Positions 1-8,717 of a stretch of 64,000 bases of DNA are shown here, piece after piece (within the stretch, counting starts at the first letter, position 1; every line of letters begins with the position of its first letter). Under the pieces are notes generated by a model, which was not told the DNA's origin, did no database searches, and worked only from the letters and a program-made list of their open reading frames with translations. Source of the stretch: Neorhizobium sp. UBA3556 (GTDB lineage: Bacteria > Pseudomonadota > Alphaproteobacteria > Rhizobiales > Rhizobiaceae); assembly GCA_002376235.1 (NCBI GenBank), contig DFNX01000001.1:305891-369890 (forward strand), given 5' to 3'. Made by a program: the position numbers and the translations under genes.

Positions 1-2
1 TG

Positions 3-1904
3 GTCGTCACCATCGACAATCCGCCGGTCAACGCCACCTCCGCCGATGTCCGTCTGGGCTTGTCCCGGGCGCTCGCCCATGCCGAGGCAGAGGGCGCGAT
101 TTCCGGAGTGATCATCAACGGCGCGGGAAAAACCTTTATCGGTGGCGCGGATATCAAGGAATTCGGCAAGCCTCCGGTGGAACCGACGCTGCCCGACGTG
201 ATTGAACGGATCGAAGCCCTGTCGAAACCGGTCGTTGCGGCCTTGAATGGCGCGGCCCTCGGCGGCGGACTGGAGCTGGCATTGGCCTGCCATTATCGCA
301 TCGCTTCCCCTACGGCGCTGCTTGGCCTGCCCGAGGTGAAGCTCGGCATCGTGCCCGGTGCCGGCGGCACCCAGCGCCTGCCGCGGCTTATTGGTATTCC
401 GGCCGCGATCGAGCTTATCGCGTCGGGACGGATCACCAAGGCCGGAGAGGCGCTGTCGCTCGGCATCATCGATGAAATCGCCGGGACAGATCTTATCGAC
501 GCAGCAATCAACGCCGTGCAAAAGCTGGCCGGCAAGCCGTTTCGCAGAACGGGTGAGCTGGCTATTGCTTCGGCCGATCCAGCGGAGATCGACAAGGTAT
601 CGGGCAAGCTCCTCACAAAAGCACGCGGACAGAAGGCACCGACGGAAGCCGTGCGGCTGATCGCATCCTCGCATCGCCCGCTTGCCGAAGGACTGGCGGA
701 TGAACGCGCCACATTTCTCACCCTGCGGGACAGCCGTGAAGCAGCAGCGCTGCAGCACGTCTTCTTTGCTGAGCGGGAAGCCCCGAAGGTCGCCGGACTG
801 GAAGGTGTCGATCCGCGCCCGATCGACACGATCGGCATCTGCGGGCTTGGCCTGATGGGCAGCGGTATTGCCGCTGCAGCACTCGGCGCAGGCTACACGG
901 TCATCGGCCTCGACCAGACACTGGAGGCGGCCGGAAAAGGCCGTGAGCGGATCATCGGCCTGCTGGAGCGCAACCTTGCCTCTGGCCGGCTTGATCAGCC
1001 CGATTTCGACGCGCAGACGGCCCGGCTATCGGTCACCGCCACGGATGTTGATCTTACTCCCTGCGATCTCGTCATCGAAGCCGTGTTCGACGATCTCGAC
1101 ATCAAGATCGACCTCTTCCGCCGCCTCGACAAGGTGATCCGCCCGGACGCCATTCTGGCCACCAATACGAGCTACCTGAACCCGGACGAGATCGCCTCGG
1201 CGAGCAAGCATCCCGAGCGTGTAGTAGGCCTGCATTTCTTCTCGCCCGCCCATGTCATGCGGTTGCTCGAAGTCGTGCGCTGCAAGGAGACTGCGCCGGA
1301 TGTTCTGACGACCGGCCTCGCCGTTGCAAAACGGCTAAGAAAACTGCCGGTCGTCACCGGCGTGACCGAAGGCTTTATCGGCAACCGCATCTTTTCCGCC
1401 TATCGCCGCGAGGCCGAATTCCTGCTGGAAGACGGCGCGCTGCCGCATGAGATCGATGCGGCGCTGGAGGATTACGGTTTCCCGATGGGCCTGTTTGCCG
1501 TCTATGACATGGCGGGACTGGAAATCGCCTGGGCTCGCCGTAAGCGTCAGGCGGCAACGCGCGAGCCGTCTGAACGTTATGTCGAGATAGCCGACAGGCT
1601 CTGCGAGGCCGGGCGCTTGGGCCAGAAATCCGGCCGCGGCTGGTATGCCTATGCGGATGGCAAGAGAACCGTCGATCCGCAAGTCACGGCAATCATCGAG
1701 GCAGAGCGGACGAAGAAGGGTGTTGTGGTTCGCAGCTTTTCACAGGCAGAGATCCAGAAAAGGCTGCTCGACGCCATGACGGCGGAAGGTGAGGCATTGC
1801 TGGCTGAAGGCATTGCGGCCCGGGCAAGCGATATCGATCTGGTGATGATCAATGGTTACGGCTTTCCGGCCCACAAAGGCGGACCGATGTTCGCGAAAAA
1901 CTAA
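3..1904 (+). CDS. Enoyl-CoA hydratase / 3-hydroxyacyl-CoA dehydrogenase fusion (FadJ/FadB-like), 5'-partial
   Basis: The reading frame is open from the window edge, so the true start lies upstream; a TTG at 60 is internal because the residues before it (VVTIDNPPVNA) are typical crotonase sequence. The N-terminal third is a crotonase domain, with GADIKEF, an oxyanion/glycine-rich ALGGGLELA and LPEVKLGIVPGAGGTQRLP. A Rossmann NAD-binding site follows (GLGLMGSGIAAAALGAG), then ATNTSYL and HFFSPAHVM, the latter with the dehydrogenase catalytic His. It would hydrate 2-enoyl-CoA and oxidise the 3-hydroxyacyl-CoA in beta-oxidation. The protein stops at GYGFPAHKGGPMFAKN, where family members normally continue for several tens of residues, so the C-terminus appears truncated. 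An intrinsic terminator lies 26 bases downstream. Confidence 0.9.
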   Translation, partial: VVTIDNPPVNATSADVRLGLSRALAHAEAEGAISGVIINGAGKTFIGGADIKEFGKPPVEPTLPDVIERIEALSKPVVAALNGAALGGGLELALACHYRIASPTALLGLPEVKLGIVPGAGGTQRLPRLIGIPAAIELIASGRITKAGEALSLGIIDEIAGTDLIDAAINAVQKLAGKPFRRTGELAIASADPAEIDKVSGKLLTKARGQKAPTEAVRLIASSHRPLAEGLADERATFLTLRDSREAAALQHVFFAEREAPKVAGLEGVDPRPIDTIGICGLGLMGSGIAAAALGAGYTVIGLDQTLEAAGKGRERIIGLLERNLASGRLDQPDFDAQTARLSVTATDVDLTPCDLVIEAVFDDLDIKIDLFRRLDKVIRPDAILATNTSYLNPDEIASASKHPERVVGLHFFSPAHVMRLLEVVRCKETAPDVLTTGLAVAKRLRKLPVVTGVTEGFIGNRIFSAYRREAEFLLEDGALPHEIDAALEDYGFPMGLFAVYDMAGLEIAWARRKRQAATREPSERYVEIADRLCEAGRLGQKSGRGWYAYADGKRTVDPQVTAIIEAERTKKGVVVRSFSQAEIQKRLLDAMTAEGEALLAEGIAARASDIDLVMINGYGFPAHKGGPMFAKN

Positions 1905-1930
1905 GTCTTCGGACACAAACCCCAAATACG

Positions 1931-1960
1931 AAAGGGGCGCTTCCGCGCCCCTTTTTGTTT
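1931..1960 (+). terminator. Intrinsic terminator after the beta-oxidation fusion gene
   Basis: Perfect 8-bp stem (AGGGGCGC 1933-1940, GCGCCCCT 1945-1952) with a TTCC loop, followed by a T run on the plus strand. It lies between two convergent genes and may also stop transcripts arriving from gguB on the minus strand, though the T run there is poor. Confidence 0.85.
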
Positions 1961-1973
1961 CCGTGAAAACGGC

Positions 1974-3164
1974 TTATCGCCGCTGGTTATAGACGTCGAC
2001 GCAGACCGCGCCGAGCAGAACCAGCCCCTTGATCACCTGCTGGTAATCGATGCCGATGCCAAGGATGGACATGCCGTTGTTCATCACGCCCATCAGGAAA
2101 GCGCCGATAACGGCACCCGTCACCTTGCCAACGCCGCCATAGGCGGATGCGCCACCGATGAAGCAGGCGGCGATGACGTCAAGCTCGAAGCCGGTACCGG
2201 CTTTCGGCGTGGCGCTGTTCAGACGCGCCGCAACAACGAGACCGGCAAGTGCCGCAAGCACGCCCATGTTGACGAAGGTCCAGAACACCAGACGCGTCGT
2301 CTTGATGCCCGACAGTTCCGCCGCGCGGGCGTTACCGCCGACGGCATAGATCTGCCGGCCGAGGATCGTGCGGTTGGTGAAGAAGCCATAGGCGACGATC
2401 AGCACAGCCATGATGATCATCACATTCGGCAGACCGCGATGCGACGAGATCAGGTAGGCGACGAAGGCGATCGCTGCAAAGACGAGGACGTTCTTCGCAA
2501 CGAAGAAGGCCATAGGTTCGCTTTCGACGTCATGCAGGACACGGCGCGCACGGCTACGGAAATTCTGCCACACCATCAGGCCGGCAACGATCAGGCCGAT
2601 GATGAAGGAGGTGACGTAGATGCCGCCATCCGACGAGATCAGCTCGACCAGATAACCGGACGAGAGTTTCTGGAAGATCGGCGGGAACGGGCCGATCGCC
2701 TGGCTGCCGAGGATCGCGATCATGAGGCCACGGAAGACGAGCATGCCCGCCAGTGTCACGATGAAGGATGGGATCTTGAAATAGGCGACGAAATACCCCT
2801 GGATACCGCCGATAATGCCGCCGACCACCAGGCAGGTCAGGATCGCGAGCGGCAGGTTGATGCCCCATCTGACCATCAAGAGGCCCGCCAACCCGCCGAT
2901 GAAGCCGGCAACCGACCCGACCGAGAGATCGATATGGCCGGTCACGATGATCATCAGCATGCCGAGCGCCATGATGACGATATAGGCGTTCTGCAGCACG
3001 ATATTGGTGACGTTGAGCGGCCTCAAGAGAATGCCGCCGGTGGCGATCTGGAAGAAGATGACGATGGCGACGAGCGAAATCAGCATGCCGTAGTCGCGCA
3101 GATTGTCCTTCCAGAAACCGGTTCCCCCCTTGGGAGCCACAACTGCTTCCTGTGGAGTGCTCAT
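1974..3164 (-). CDS. gguB: Sugar ABC transporter permease GguB (MmsB/XylH type)
   Basis: 396 residues with about ten hydrophobic segments, the length of XylH/GguB permeases. The hallmark GHIDLSVGSVAGF segment of ribose/xylose-class permeases is present near residue 100, and the C-terminal half carries the usual FELDVIAACFIGGASAYGGVGKV segment. It forms the membrane channel for aldoses delivered by ChvE and powered by GguA. It is the last gene of the minus-strand operon and starts 3 bases after the gguA stop, preceded by GGGAGA, so translation is probably coupled. Confidence 0.93.
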   Translation of the reverse strand: MSTPQEAVVAPKGGTGFWKDNLRDYGMLISLVAIVIFFQIATGGILLRPLNVTNIVLQNAYIVIMALGMLMIIVTGHIDLSVGSVAGFIGGLAGLLMVRWGINLPLAILTCLVVGGIIGGIQGYFVAYFKIPSFIVTLAGMLVFRGLMIAILGSQAIGPFPPIFQKLSSGYLVELISSDGGIYVTSFIIGLIVAGLMVWQNFRSRARRVLHDVESEPMAFFVAKNVLVFAAIAFVAYLISSHRGLPNVMIIMAVLIVAYGFFTNRTILGRQIYAVGGNARAAELSGIKTTRLVFWTFVNMGVLAALAGLVVAARLNSATPKAGTGFELDVIAACFIGGASAYGGVGKVTGAVIGAFLMGVMNNGMSILGIGIDYQQVIKGLVLLGAVCVDVYNQRR

Positions 3165-3167
3165 GGG

Positions 3168-4739
3168 TTATCTCCCTTTGCGGCGCATGATGGCGCGCAT
3201 GATATTTTCCTGCGTTGCCTCTTCGCCGGCCACTTCGCCGACGAATTCGCCCTCGTGCATGACCATGATCCGGTCGCAGGTGCCGATCAGTTCCGGCATT
3301 TCCGACGAGATCACGACCACGGCCTTACCGGCATTCGCAAGTTCGTTGATGATGGAATAGATTTCGTATTTCGCGCCGACATCGATGCCGCGCGTCGGTT
3401 CGTCGAGGATCAGGATGTCGGGGCCGGTAAACAGCCATTTCGACAGCACCACCTTCTGCTGGTTTCCGCCCGAAAGCTTTCCGGTTTCCTGGTAGACATT
3501 GTGGCTGCGGATCCGCATGCGGGTGCGGAATTCCTGCGCCACCTTCATTTCCCTGATGTCATCAATGACACCACTGGACGAGACACCGCCGAGATGAGCA
3601 AGCGAGACATTCTTGCGGATGTCTTCGGCAAGGATCAGGCCCAGCTGCTTGCGGTCTTCGGTGACATAAGCCAGACCCGCCTTGATCGCCCGGTGGACAT
3701 TCGACGTATCGGCTTCTTTCCCGTGGATCTTCACGGTTCCGGTAATGTCGCGACCATAGGCGCGGCCGAACACGCTCATGGCGAATTCGGTGCGTCCGGC
3801 ACCCATCAGGCCCGATATGCCGACCACTTCGCCGGCCCGAACCTTCATCGAGACATTCTTGACGATCTTCCGGTTCGCATGCAGCGGATGATTGACCGAC
3901 CAGTTCTCGACTTCGAAGATGACCTCGCCGATCTTCGGCGTGCGGGCCGGATAGCGGCTCTCGAGATCGCGATCGACCATGCGGCGCACGATCTCGTCCT
4001 CGTCGACCGCGCCTTCATGGCAATCGAGCGTGCCGACGGTGCGGCCGTCTCGCAGAACCGTGATGCGATCGGCAACTTCGGTAATCTCGTTCAGCTTGTG
4101 GCTGATCATGATCGAGGTAATGCCGCGCCGACGGAACTCCTTCAGCAATTCGAGAAGGGCCGCACTGTCGGTTTCGTTGAGCGACGCGGTCGGCTCGTCG
4201 AGGATCAGCAGGCGTACATCCTTCGACAGCGCCTTGGCGATTTCGACCAGCTGCTGCTTGCCGACACCCAGATTGGTGATCAGCGTTTCAGGCGCTTCAG
4301 TCAGGCCGACCTTGGCGAGCAGTTCCTTGGTGCGGATGTAACGCTCATCGCGATCGATCACACCGAACTTGGACGGCGCATTGGCCAGAAAGATGTTTTC
4401 CGCGATCGACATCAGCGGAATGAGCGCAAGCTCCTGGTGAATGATGATGATGCCGAGCTTTTCGGAATCGTTGATGTCGCGAAAATGGCGTTCCTCACCG
4501 CCGAACAGGATCGATCCCTCGTAGGATCCATGCGGGTAGACACCCGATAGAACCTTCATCAGCGTCGACTTGCCAGCACCGTTTTCGCCGACGAGAGCAT
4601 GGATCTCACCTTCCCGGACGGTGAAGCTGACATCGGAAAGCGCCTTCACGGCGCCAAAGCTTTTCGAAATGCCCCGCATTTCGAGAATGGGCGGCTTTTC
4701 CGCCGCGGACAATACGGGATCAAGCATGACGACTCCCAA
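3168..4739 (-). CDS. gguA: Sugar ABC transporter ATPase GguA (double ABC domain)
   Basis: 523 residues with two ABC ATPase domains, as in XylG/RbsA/MglA. The N-terminal domain has Walker A GENGAGKST, signature LGVGKQQLVEIAKAL and Walker B LLILDEPTASL. The C-terminal domain lacks a strict Walker A (GLMGAGRTE), which is normal for this family, but keeps the signature LSGGNQQKVVLSKWL and DEPTRGIDVGAKYEIY. It energises uptake with ChvE and GguB, and sits between their genes. The start may be the Met four codons downstream (MLDPVL). Confidence 0.93.
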   Translation of the reverse strand: MGVVMLDPVLSAAEKPPILEMRGISKSFGAVKALSDVSFTVREGEIHALVGENGAGKSTLMKVLSGVYPHGSYEGSILFGGEERHFRDINDSEKLGIIIIHQELALIPLMSIAENIFLANAPSKFGVIDRDERYIRTKELLAKVGLTEAPETLITNLGVGKQQLVEIAKALSKDVRLLILDEPTASLNETDSAALLELLKEFRRRGITSIMISHKLNEITEVADRITVLRDGRTVGTLDCHEGAVDEDEIVRRMVDRDLESRYPARTPKIGEVIFEVENWSVNHPLHANRKIVKNVSMKVRAGEVVGISGLMGAGRTEFAMSVFGRAYGRDITGTVKIHGKEADTSNVHRAIKAGLAYVTEDRKQLGLILAEDIRKNVSLAHLGGVSSSGVIDDIREMKVAQEFRTRMRIRSHNVYQETGKLSGGNQQKVVLSKWLFTGPDILILDEPTRGIDVGAKYEIYSIINELANAGKAVVVISSEMPELIGTCDRIMVMHEGEFVGEVAGEEATQENIMRAIMRRKGR

Positions 4740-4782
4740 TATGAAGGGGCCGCGCGGCAGGTCGCCGCGCGGCCTGAATGGA

Positions 4783-5844
4783 TTACTTGATCTGGTCTGC
4801 GGTGTAGTAACCGCTCTTCACCAAGAGATCGACATTGGTCTTGTCGATGGCAACCGGCTTCAGGAGGTAGGACGGAACGACCCTGTTACCGTTGTTGTAG
4901 GTCTTGGTGTCGTTGACCTCAGGCTCCTTGCCGCTCATGACGGCATCGACCATGTCGACGGTAACCTTGGCGAGATCACGAGTGTCCTTGAAGATGGTCG
5001 AATACTGCTCGCCGGCAATGATCGACTTGACCGACGGAACTTCCGCGTCCTGGCCGGAAACGAACGGCATCGGCATGTCGCCGGAGCCGTAACCGACGCC
5101 CTTGACCGACGAGAGAATACCGATCGACAGGCCGTCATAAGGCGACAGGACCGCGTTCAGCTTCTTGTCGGAATAGGTCGAGGAAAGGATCGCGTCCATG
5201 CGGGCCTGGGCGGTTGCCGGGTCCCAGCGAAGCGTAGCGACCTTGTCCATGCCGGTCTGGCCGGAACCGACAACCAGGGTGCCCTTGTCGATCAGCGGCT
5301 GCAGAACGCTCATGGCGCCGTCATAGAAGAAGTAGGCATTGTTGTCGTCCGGCGAACCGCCGAACAGTTCGATGTTGAACGGGCCCTTTTCGGTATCGGC
5401 CTTGAGAGCCTTGACCAGCGAGGTTGCCTGGAGAACGCCGACCTGGAAATTGTCGAAGGTTGCGTAATAGTCGACATTCGGGGTGTCACGGATCAGGCGG
5501 TCATAAGCGATGACCTTGATGCCGGCATTGTGGGCCTGAGCAAGCACGTCGGAAAGCGTCGTACCGTCGATCGAAGCCACCACGAGCACCTTGGCGCCCT
5601 TGGTGATCATGTTCTCGATCTGGGAAAGCTGGTTCGGAATGTCATCTTCGGCATACTGGAGATCGGTGGTATAGCCGCGCTCCTGAAGTACCTTGATCAT
5701 GTTGTCGCCGTCGGCGATCCAGCGGGCCGAGGACTTGGTCGGCATCGCAACGCCAACGAGGCCCTTGTCCTGCGAGAATGCGGGTGCAGCGAAGGCGATC
5801 GAAGCCATCATCGCCGCCGAAGCAAGCAATTTAAGTATTTTCAT
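4783..5844 (-). CDS. chvE: Periplasmic multiple-sugar-binding protein ChvE
   Basis: About 353 residues with a Sec signal peptide (MKILKLLASAAMM...APAFSQD). The mature part closely follows the ChvE sequence I know from Agrobacterium: GVAMPTKSSARWI, DDIPNQLSQIENM, IASIDGTTLSDVL, NIELFGGSPDDNNA, DKVATLRWDPATAQARMD and SGQDAEVPSVKSIIAG. It binds aldoses such as galactose, glucose, arabinose and xylose, and in Agrobacterium also feeds VirA sensing; no vir genes are in this window. The chosen ATG has GGAGGAG upstream; a longer frame would add ten non-signal residues. Confidence 0.95.
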   Translation of the reverse strand: MKILKLLASAAMMASIAFAAPAFSQDKGLVGVAMPTKSSARWIADGDNMIKVLQERGYTTDLQYAEDDIPNQLSQIENMITKGAKVLVVASIDGTTLSDVLAQAHNAGIKVIAYDRLIRDTPNVDYYATFDNFQVGVLQATSLVKALKADTEKGPFNIELFGGSPDDNNAYFFYDGAMSVLQPLIDKGTLVVGSGQTGMDKVATLRWDPATAQARMDAILSSTYSDKKLNAVLSPYDGLSIGILSSVKGVGYGSGDMPMPFVSGQDAEVPSVKSIIAGEQYSTIFKDTRDLAKVTVDMVDAVMSGKEPEVNDTKTYNNGNRVVPSYLLKPVAIDKTNVDLLVKSGYYTADQIK

Positions 5845-5862
5845 TGTACACTCCTCCGTAAC

Positions 5863-5883
5863 GGTGGCCCCCAACGGGCCACC
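5863..5883 (-). other. Intercistronic hairpin in the leader of chvE
   Basis: Perfect inverted repeat GGTGGCCC/GGGCCACC with a 5-base loop, between the dehydratase stop and the chvE ribosome-binding site. Such structures often allow processing or stabilisation of a highly expressed binding-protein message. No T run follows, so it is not a classic terminator. Confidence 0.6.
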
Positions 5884-5947
5884 GAGTTTGTTTGGGCTAG
5901 CTCCTCGCCGCCCTCACGACCTTAAAAAGGACGCCTGCCTTTAAAGG

Positions 5948-7777
5948 TCAGTGATTGTCGCGCGGCAGACCTTCGGTCTGCGCAATACGCTGGTATTTGA
6001 CAGCCGGCTCAAGAACCGCACCTGTCTCCATCTGCCCGACGATGCCGCGCTGGATTTCCTGCCAGGGCGTCTGGTGCTTGGGATAGTTATAGCCGCCATT
6101 GGCTTCCAGCTCGCGGCGACGGGCAGAAAGCTCGTCGTCGGAAATCAGGATATTCGCTTCGCCGCGGCCAAGATCGATACGCACCCGGTCGCCGGTCTTC
6201 AGAAGCGCCAGGCCGCCACCTGCCGCCGCTTCCGGGGAAGCGTTGAGGATCGACGGGCTGCCCGACGTGCCGGACTGGCGACCATCACCGATGCAGGCGA
6301 GCGAGCTGATGCCGCGCTTCAGAAGGTAATCCGGCGCACGCATGTTGACCACTTCCGCCGCACCCGGATAACCGATCGGGCCGGCACCGCGCATGAACAG
6401 CACCGTATGCTCGTCGATACCGAGCGACGGATCGTCGATGCGGTGATGGTAATCCTCGGGACCGTCGAACACCACTGCCTTGCCTTCGAAGGCCATCGGG
6501 TCCTTCGGGTTCGACAGATAACGCTCGCGGAATTCCGGCGAGATGACACTGGTCTTCATGATCGCAGACGAGAACAGGTTGCCACGCAGCACGCGGAAAC
6601 CGGCGCGCTCCTTGAGCGGCGCCTCGTAGCGCTTGATGACGTTCTCGTCCTCGATGATCGCCCCGCGACAGTTCTCGCCCATCGTCTTGCCGTTGACGGT
6701 CATCGCATCTTCGTTGATCAGGCCCTGGCCCATCAACTGGTTGACGACGGCCGGAACGCCACCGGCGTGATAATAGTCCTCGCCGAGATATTCACCGGCC
6801 GGCTGCAGGTTGACGAGAAGCGGAACTTCTTCGCCATAGGTCTGCCAATCGTCGACGGTCAGTTCGACACCGATATGGCGGGCAAGCGCGTTGAGGTGGA
6901 TCGGCGCATTGGTCGAGCCGCCGATCGCCGAGTTGACGCGGATGGCGTTGATGAACGCGTCCTTGGTCAGGATGTCGGAGGGCTTCAGGTCTTCCTTGAC
7001 CATTTCGACGATGCGCAGGCCGGTCAGATAGGAGACTTCCTGGCGGTCACGGTAAGGTGCCGGGATCGCTGCCGAACCCGGAAGCTGCATGCCGAGCGCT
7101 TCGGCAAGCGAGTTCATCGTGGTCGCTGTGCCCATCGTGTTGCAATAGCCGGTCGACGGAGCCGACGAAGCCACCAGCTTGACGAAACCGGCATAGTCGA
7201 TCTCACCCTTGGCCAGCAGTTCGCGGGCCTTCCAGACGATCGTGCCCGAACCGGTGCGCTCGCCGCGGAACCAGCCGTTCAGCATAGGGCCGACGGAAAG
7301 GGCGATAGACGGAATGTTCACGGTGGCCGCCGCCATAAGACAGGCCGGCGTGGTCTTGTCACAACCGATCGTCAGCACGACGCCGTCGAGAGGGTAGCCG
7401 TAGAGAACTTCGACGAGGCCGAGATAGGCGAGGTTACGGTCAAGGCCCGCGGTCGGGCGCTTGCCGGTTTCCTGGATCGGATGAACCGGGAACTCGATAG
7501 CAATACCGCCGGCTTCACGAATACCTTCGCGCAGACGGTTGGCCAGTTCGAGATGGTGACGGTTGCAGGGAGACAGGTCGGAACCGGTCTGGGCTATGCC
7601 GATGATCGGACGATCGGACTGAAGTTCGGCCTGGCTGAGGCCGAAGTTCATGTAGCGCTCCAGATAGAGCGCCGTCATGTCGACATTGTCGGGATTGTCG
7701 AACCACGCGCGCGAACGAAGTTTGCGCGATCCCGTGGTTGCAATCTCGGTGGACGGGGTTTTGCCGTGATCTGCCAT
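5948..7777 (-). CDS. IlvD/Edd-family aldonate dehydratase (L-arabinonate or D-xylonate dehydratase type)
   Basis: 609 residues. It resembles the pentonate dehydratase branch (Caulobacter XylD-like): RSRAWFDNPDNVDMTALYLE near the N-terminus, IGIAQTGSDLSPCNRHH, GCDKTTPACLMAAATVNIP, STGYCNTMGTATTMNSLAEALG and MRGAGPIGYPGAAEVVNM. The three conserved Cys-containing segments fit an Fe-S-dependent dehydratase. It should convert an aldonate to the 2-keto-3-deoxy acid. It sits between an aldose 1-dehydrogenase gene and chvE, so its substrate is probably the acid made from a ChvE-imported sugar. Arabinonate, xylonate or a galactonate/fuconate analogue cannot be told apart by reading. Confidence 0.88.
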   Translation of the reverse strand: MADHGKTPSTEIATTGSRKLRSRAWFDNPDNVDMTALYLERYMNFGLSQAELQSDRPIIGIAQTGSDLSPCNRHHLELANRLREGIREAGGIAIEFPVHPIQETGKRPTAGLDRNLAYLGLVEVLYGYPLDGVVLTIGCDKTTPACLMAAATVNIPSIALSVGPMLNGWFRGERTGSGTIVWKARELLAKGEIDYAGFVKLVASSAPSTGYCNTMGTATTMNSLAEALGMQLPGSAAIPAPYRDRQEVSYLTGLRIVEMVKEDLKPSDILTKDAFINAIRVNSAIGGSTNAPIHLNALARHIGVELTVDDWQTYGEEVPLLVNLQPAGEYLGEDYYHAGGVPAVVNQLMGQGLINEDAMTVNGKTMGENCRGAIIEDENVIKRYEAPLKERAGFRVLRGNLFSSAIMKTSVISPEFRERYLSNPKDPMAFEGKAVVFDGPEDYHHRIDDPSLGIDEHTVLFMRGAGPIGYPGAAEVVNMRAPDYLLKRGISSLACIGDGRQSGTSGSPSILNASPEAAAGGGLALLKTGDRVRIDLGRGEANILISDDELSARRRELEANGGYNYPKHQTPWQEIQRGIVGQMETGAVLEPAVKYQRIAQTEGLPRDNH

Positions 7778-7779
7778 TG

Positions 7780-8706
7780 TCAGTCCTCGAATGCTTCAGT
7801 TTCGATGCGCCGGCCAAGCATGAAGGCATCGGCCACATGCACCAGCGGCGAAAAGTCGGTATCGCTCTCGCCCTTGGATACGAGCTCGACGAAATCCCGG
7901 TAGAGATTGCGATATTCGCGGTCTTCCTCGACGATCTGCGCCTCCCCATCGACGATCAGACGGCTGCCGCCATGGGTGAGCACGACCGAGCCTTCTTCCG
8001 TCTCGACGCGGATATCCCAGGTCTGCGGGCCGGTCTGGCGCCAGTCGAACTCGGCTGCGATCGGCAGGCCCGACGCAGTTTCGAACGTCAGGCTCGCGGC
8101 GATCGGTGCGGCACGGTTGGACGGAATGGTCAGGTCAGAATGGGTGAGATGGAACGTCTCCGGCATGATGCGGGTGACGATCGACAGCGCGTTGATGCCC
8201 GGATCGAACACGCCGAGACCGCCCGGCTCCCAGATCCAGGCCTGGCCCGGATGCCAGTGACGCACGTCTTCCTTCCAGGAGACAGAAGCGCTCTTGATCT
8301 TGCGCTTGGCAAGCAATGCCCGCGCCGGCTCGACGCCTGCAGCGCCACGGGAATGCCAGGTGGCAAACAGGCTAAGCCCCTTCGCCTTTGCCAGCTTTTC
8401 CAGTGCGAAGACTTCAGACAGCGTAGCGCCCGGCGGCTTTTCCAGCATCACATGCTTGCCGGCCTCGATCGCGGCCTTGGCCTGGGCGAAACGCCCCTGC
8501 GGCGGCGTGCAGAGCGAGATTGCATCCAGTTCGACGCCGGATGCCAGCATTGCATCGATATCGTGGAAGCAGTGCACGCCTTCCAGCTTGGCGTTACGGC
8601 TGGCGACAGCCGTCAGTTCGATACCATCGGTCGCTTCGATCGCGCCGAGATGCTGATCTCTTGCGATCTTTCCAAGTCCGACGATGCCGAGACGAATTTT
8701 GCTCAT
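7780..8706 (-). CDS. Gfo/Idh/MocA-type aldose 1-dehydrogenase (D-galactose / L-arabinose 1-dehydrogenase)
   Basis: 308 residues with an N-terminal Rossmann domain (RLGIVGLGKIARDQHLGAI) and the catalytic-region motif EKPPGAT. It is strikingly like the Azospirillum L-arabinose 1-dehydrogenase I remember: LFATWHSR, WKEDVRHWHPGQAWIWEPG and GVFDPGINALSIVTRI. It oxidises the pyranose C1 to a lactone with NAD(P)+. Its stop lies 2 bases before the dehydratase start, so the two are translationally coupled. No lactonase is encoded nearby; spontaneous hydrolysis or an unlinked enzyme would be needed. Confidence 0.88.
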   Translation of the reverse strand: MSKIRLGIVGLGKIARDQHLGAIEATDGIELTAVASRNAKLEGVHCFHDIDAMLASGVELDAISLCTPPQGRFAQAKAAIEAGKHVMLEKPPGATLSEVFALEKLAKAKGLSLFATWHSRGAAGVEPARALLAKRKIKSASVSWKEDVRHWHPGQAWIWEPGGLGVFDPGINALSIVTRIMPETFHLTHSDLTIPSNRAAPIAASLTFETASGLPIAAEFDWRQTGPQTWDIRVETEEGSVVLTHGGSRLIVDGEAQIVEEDREYRNLYRDFVELVSKGESDTDFSPLVHVADAFMLGRRIETEAFED

Positions 8707-8717
8707 GTCAATTTCCC

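Noticed and set aside
2439..4550. 703-codon open frame on the plus strand, antisense to gguB and gguA
   Set aside because: It is the complement of two well-supported ABC transporter genes, has extreme Asp/His/Arg composition and resembles no protein; a GC-rich shadow frame.
5951..7903. 650-codon open frame antisense to the aldonate dehydratase gene
   Set aside because: Low-complexity charged composition and complete overlap with a clear IlvD/Edd gene.
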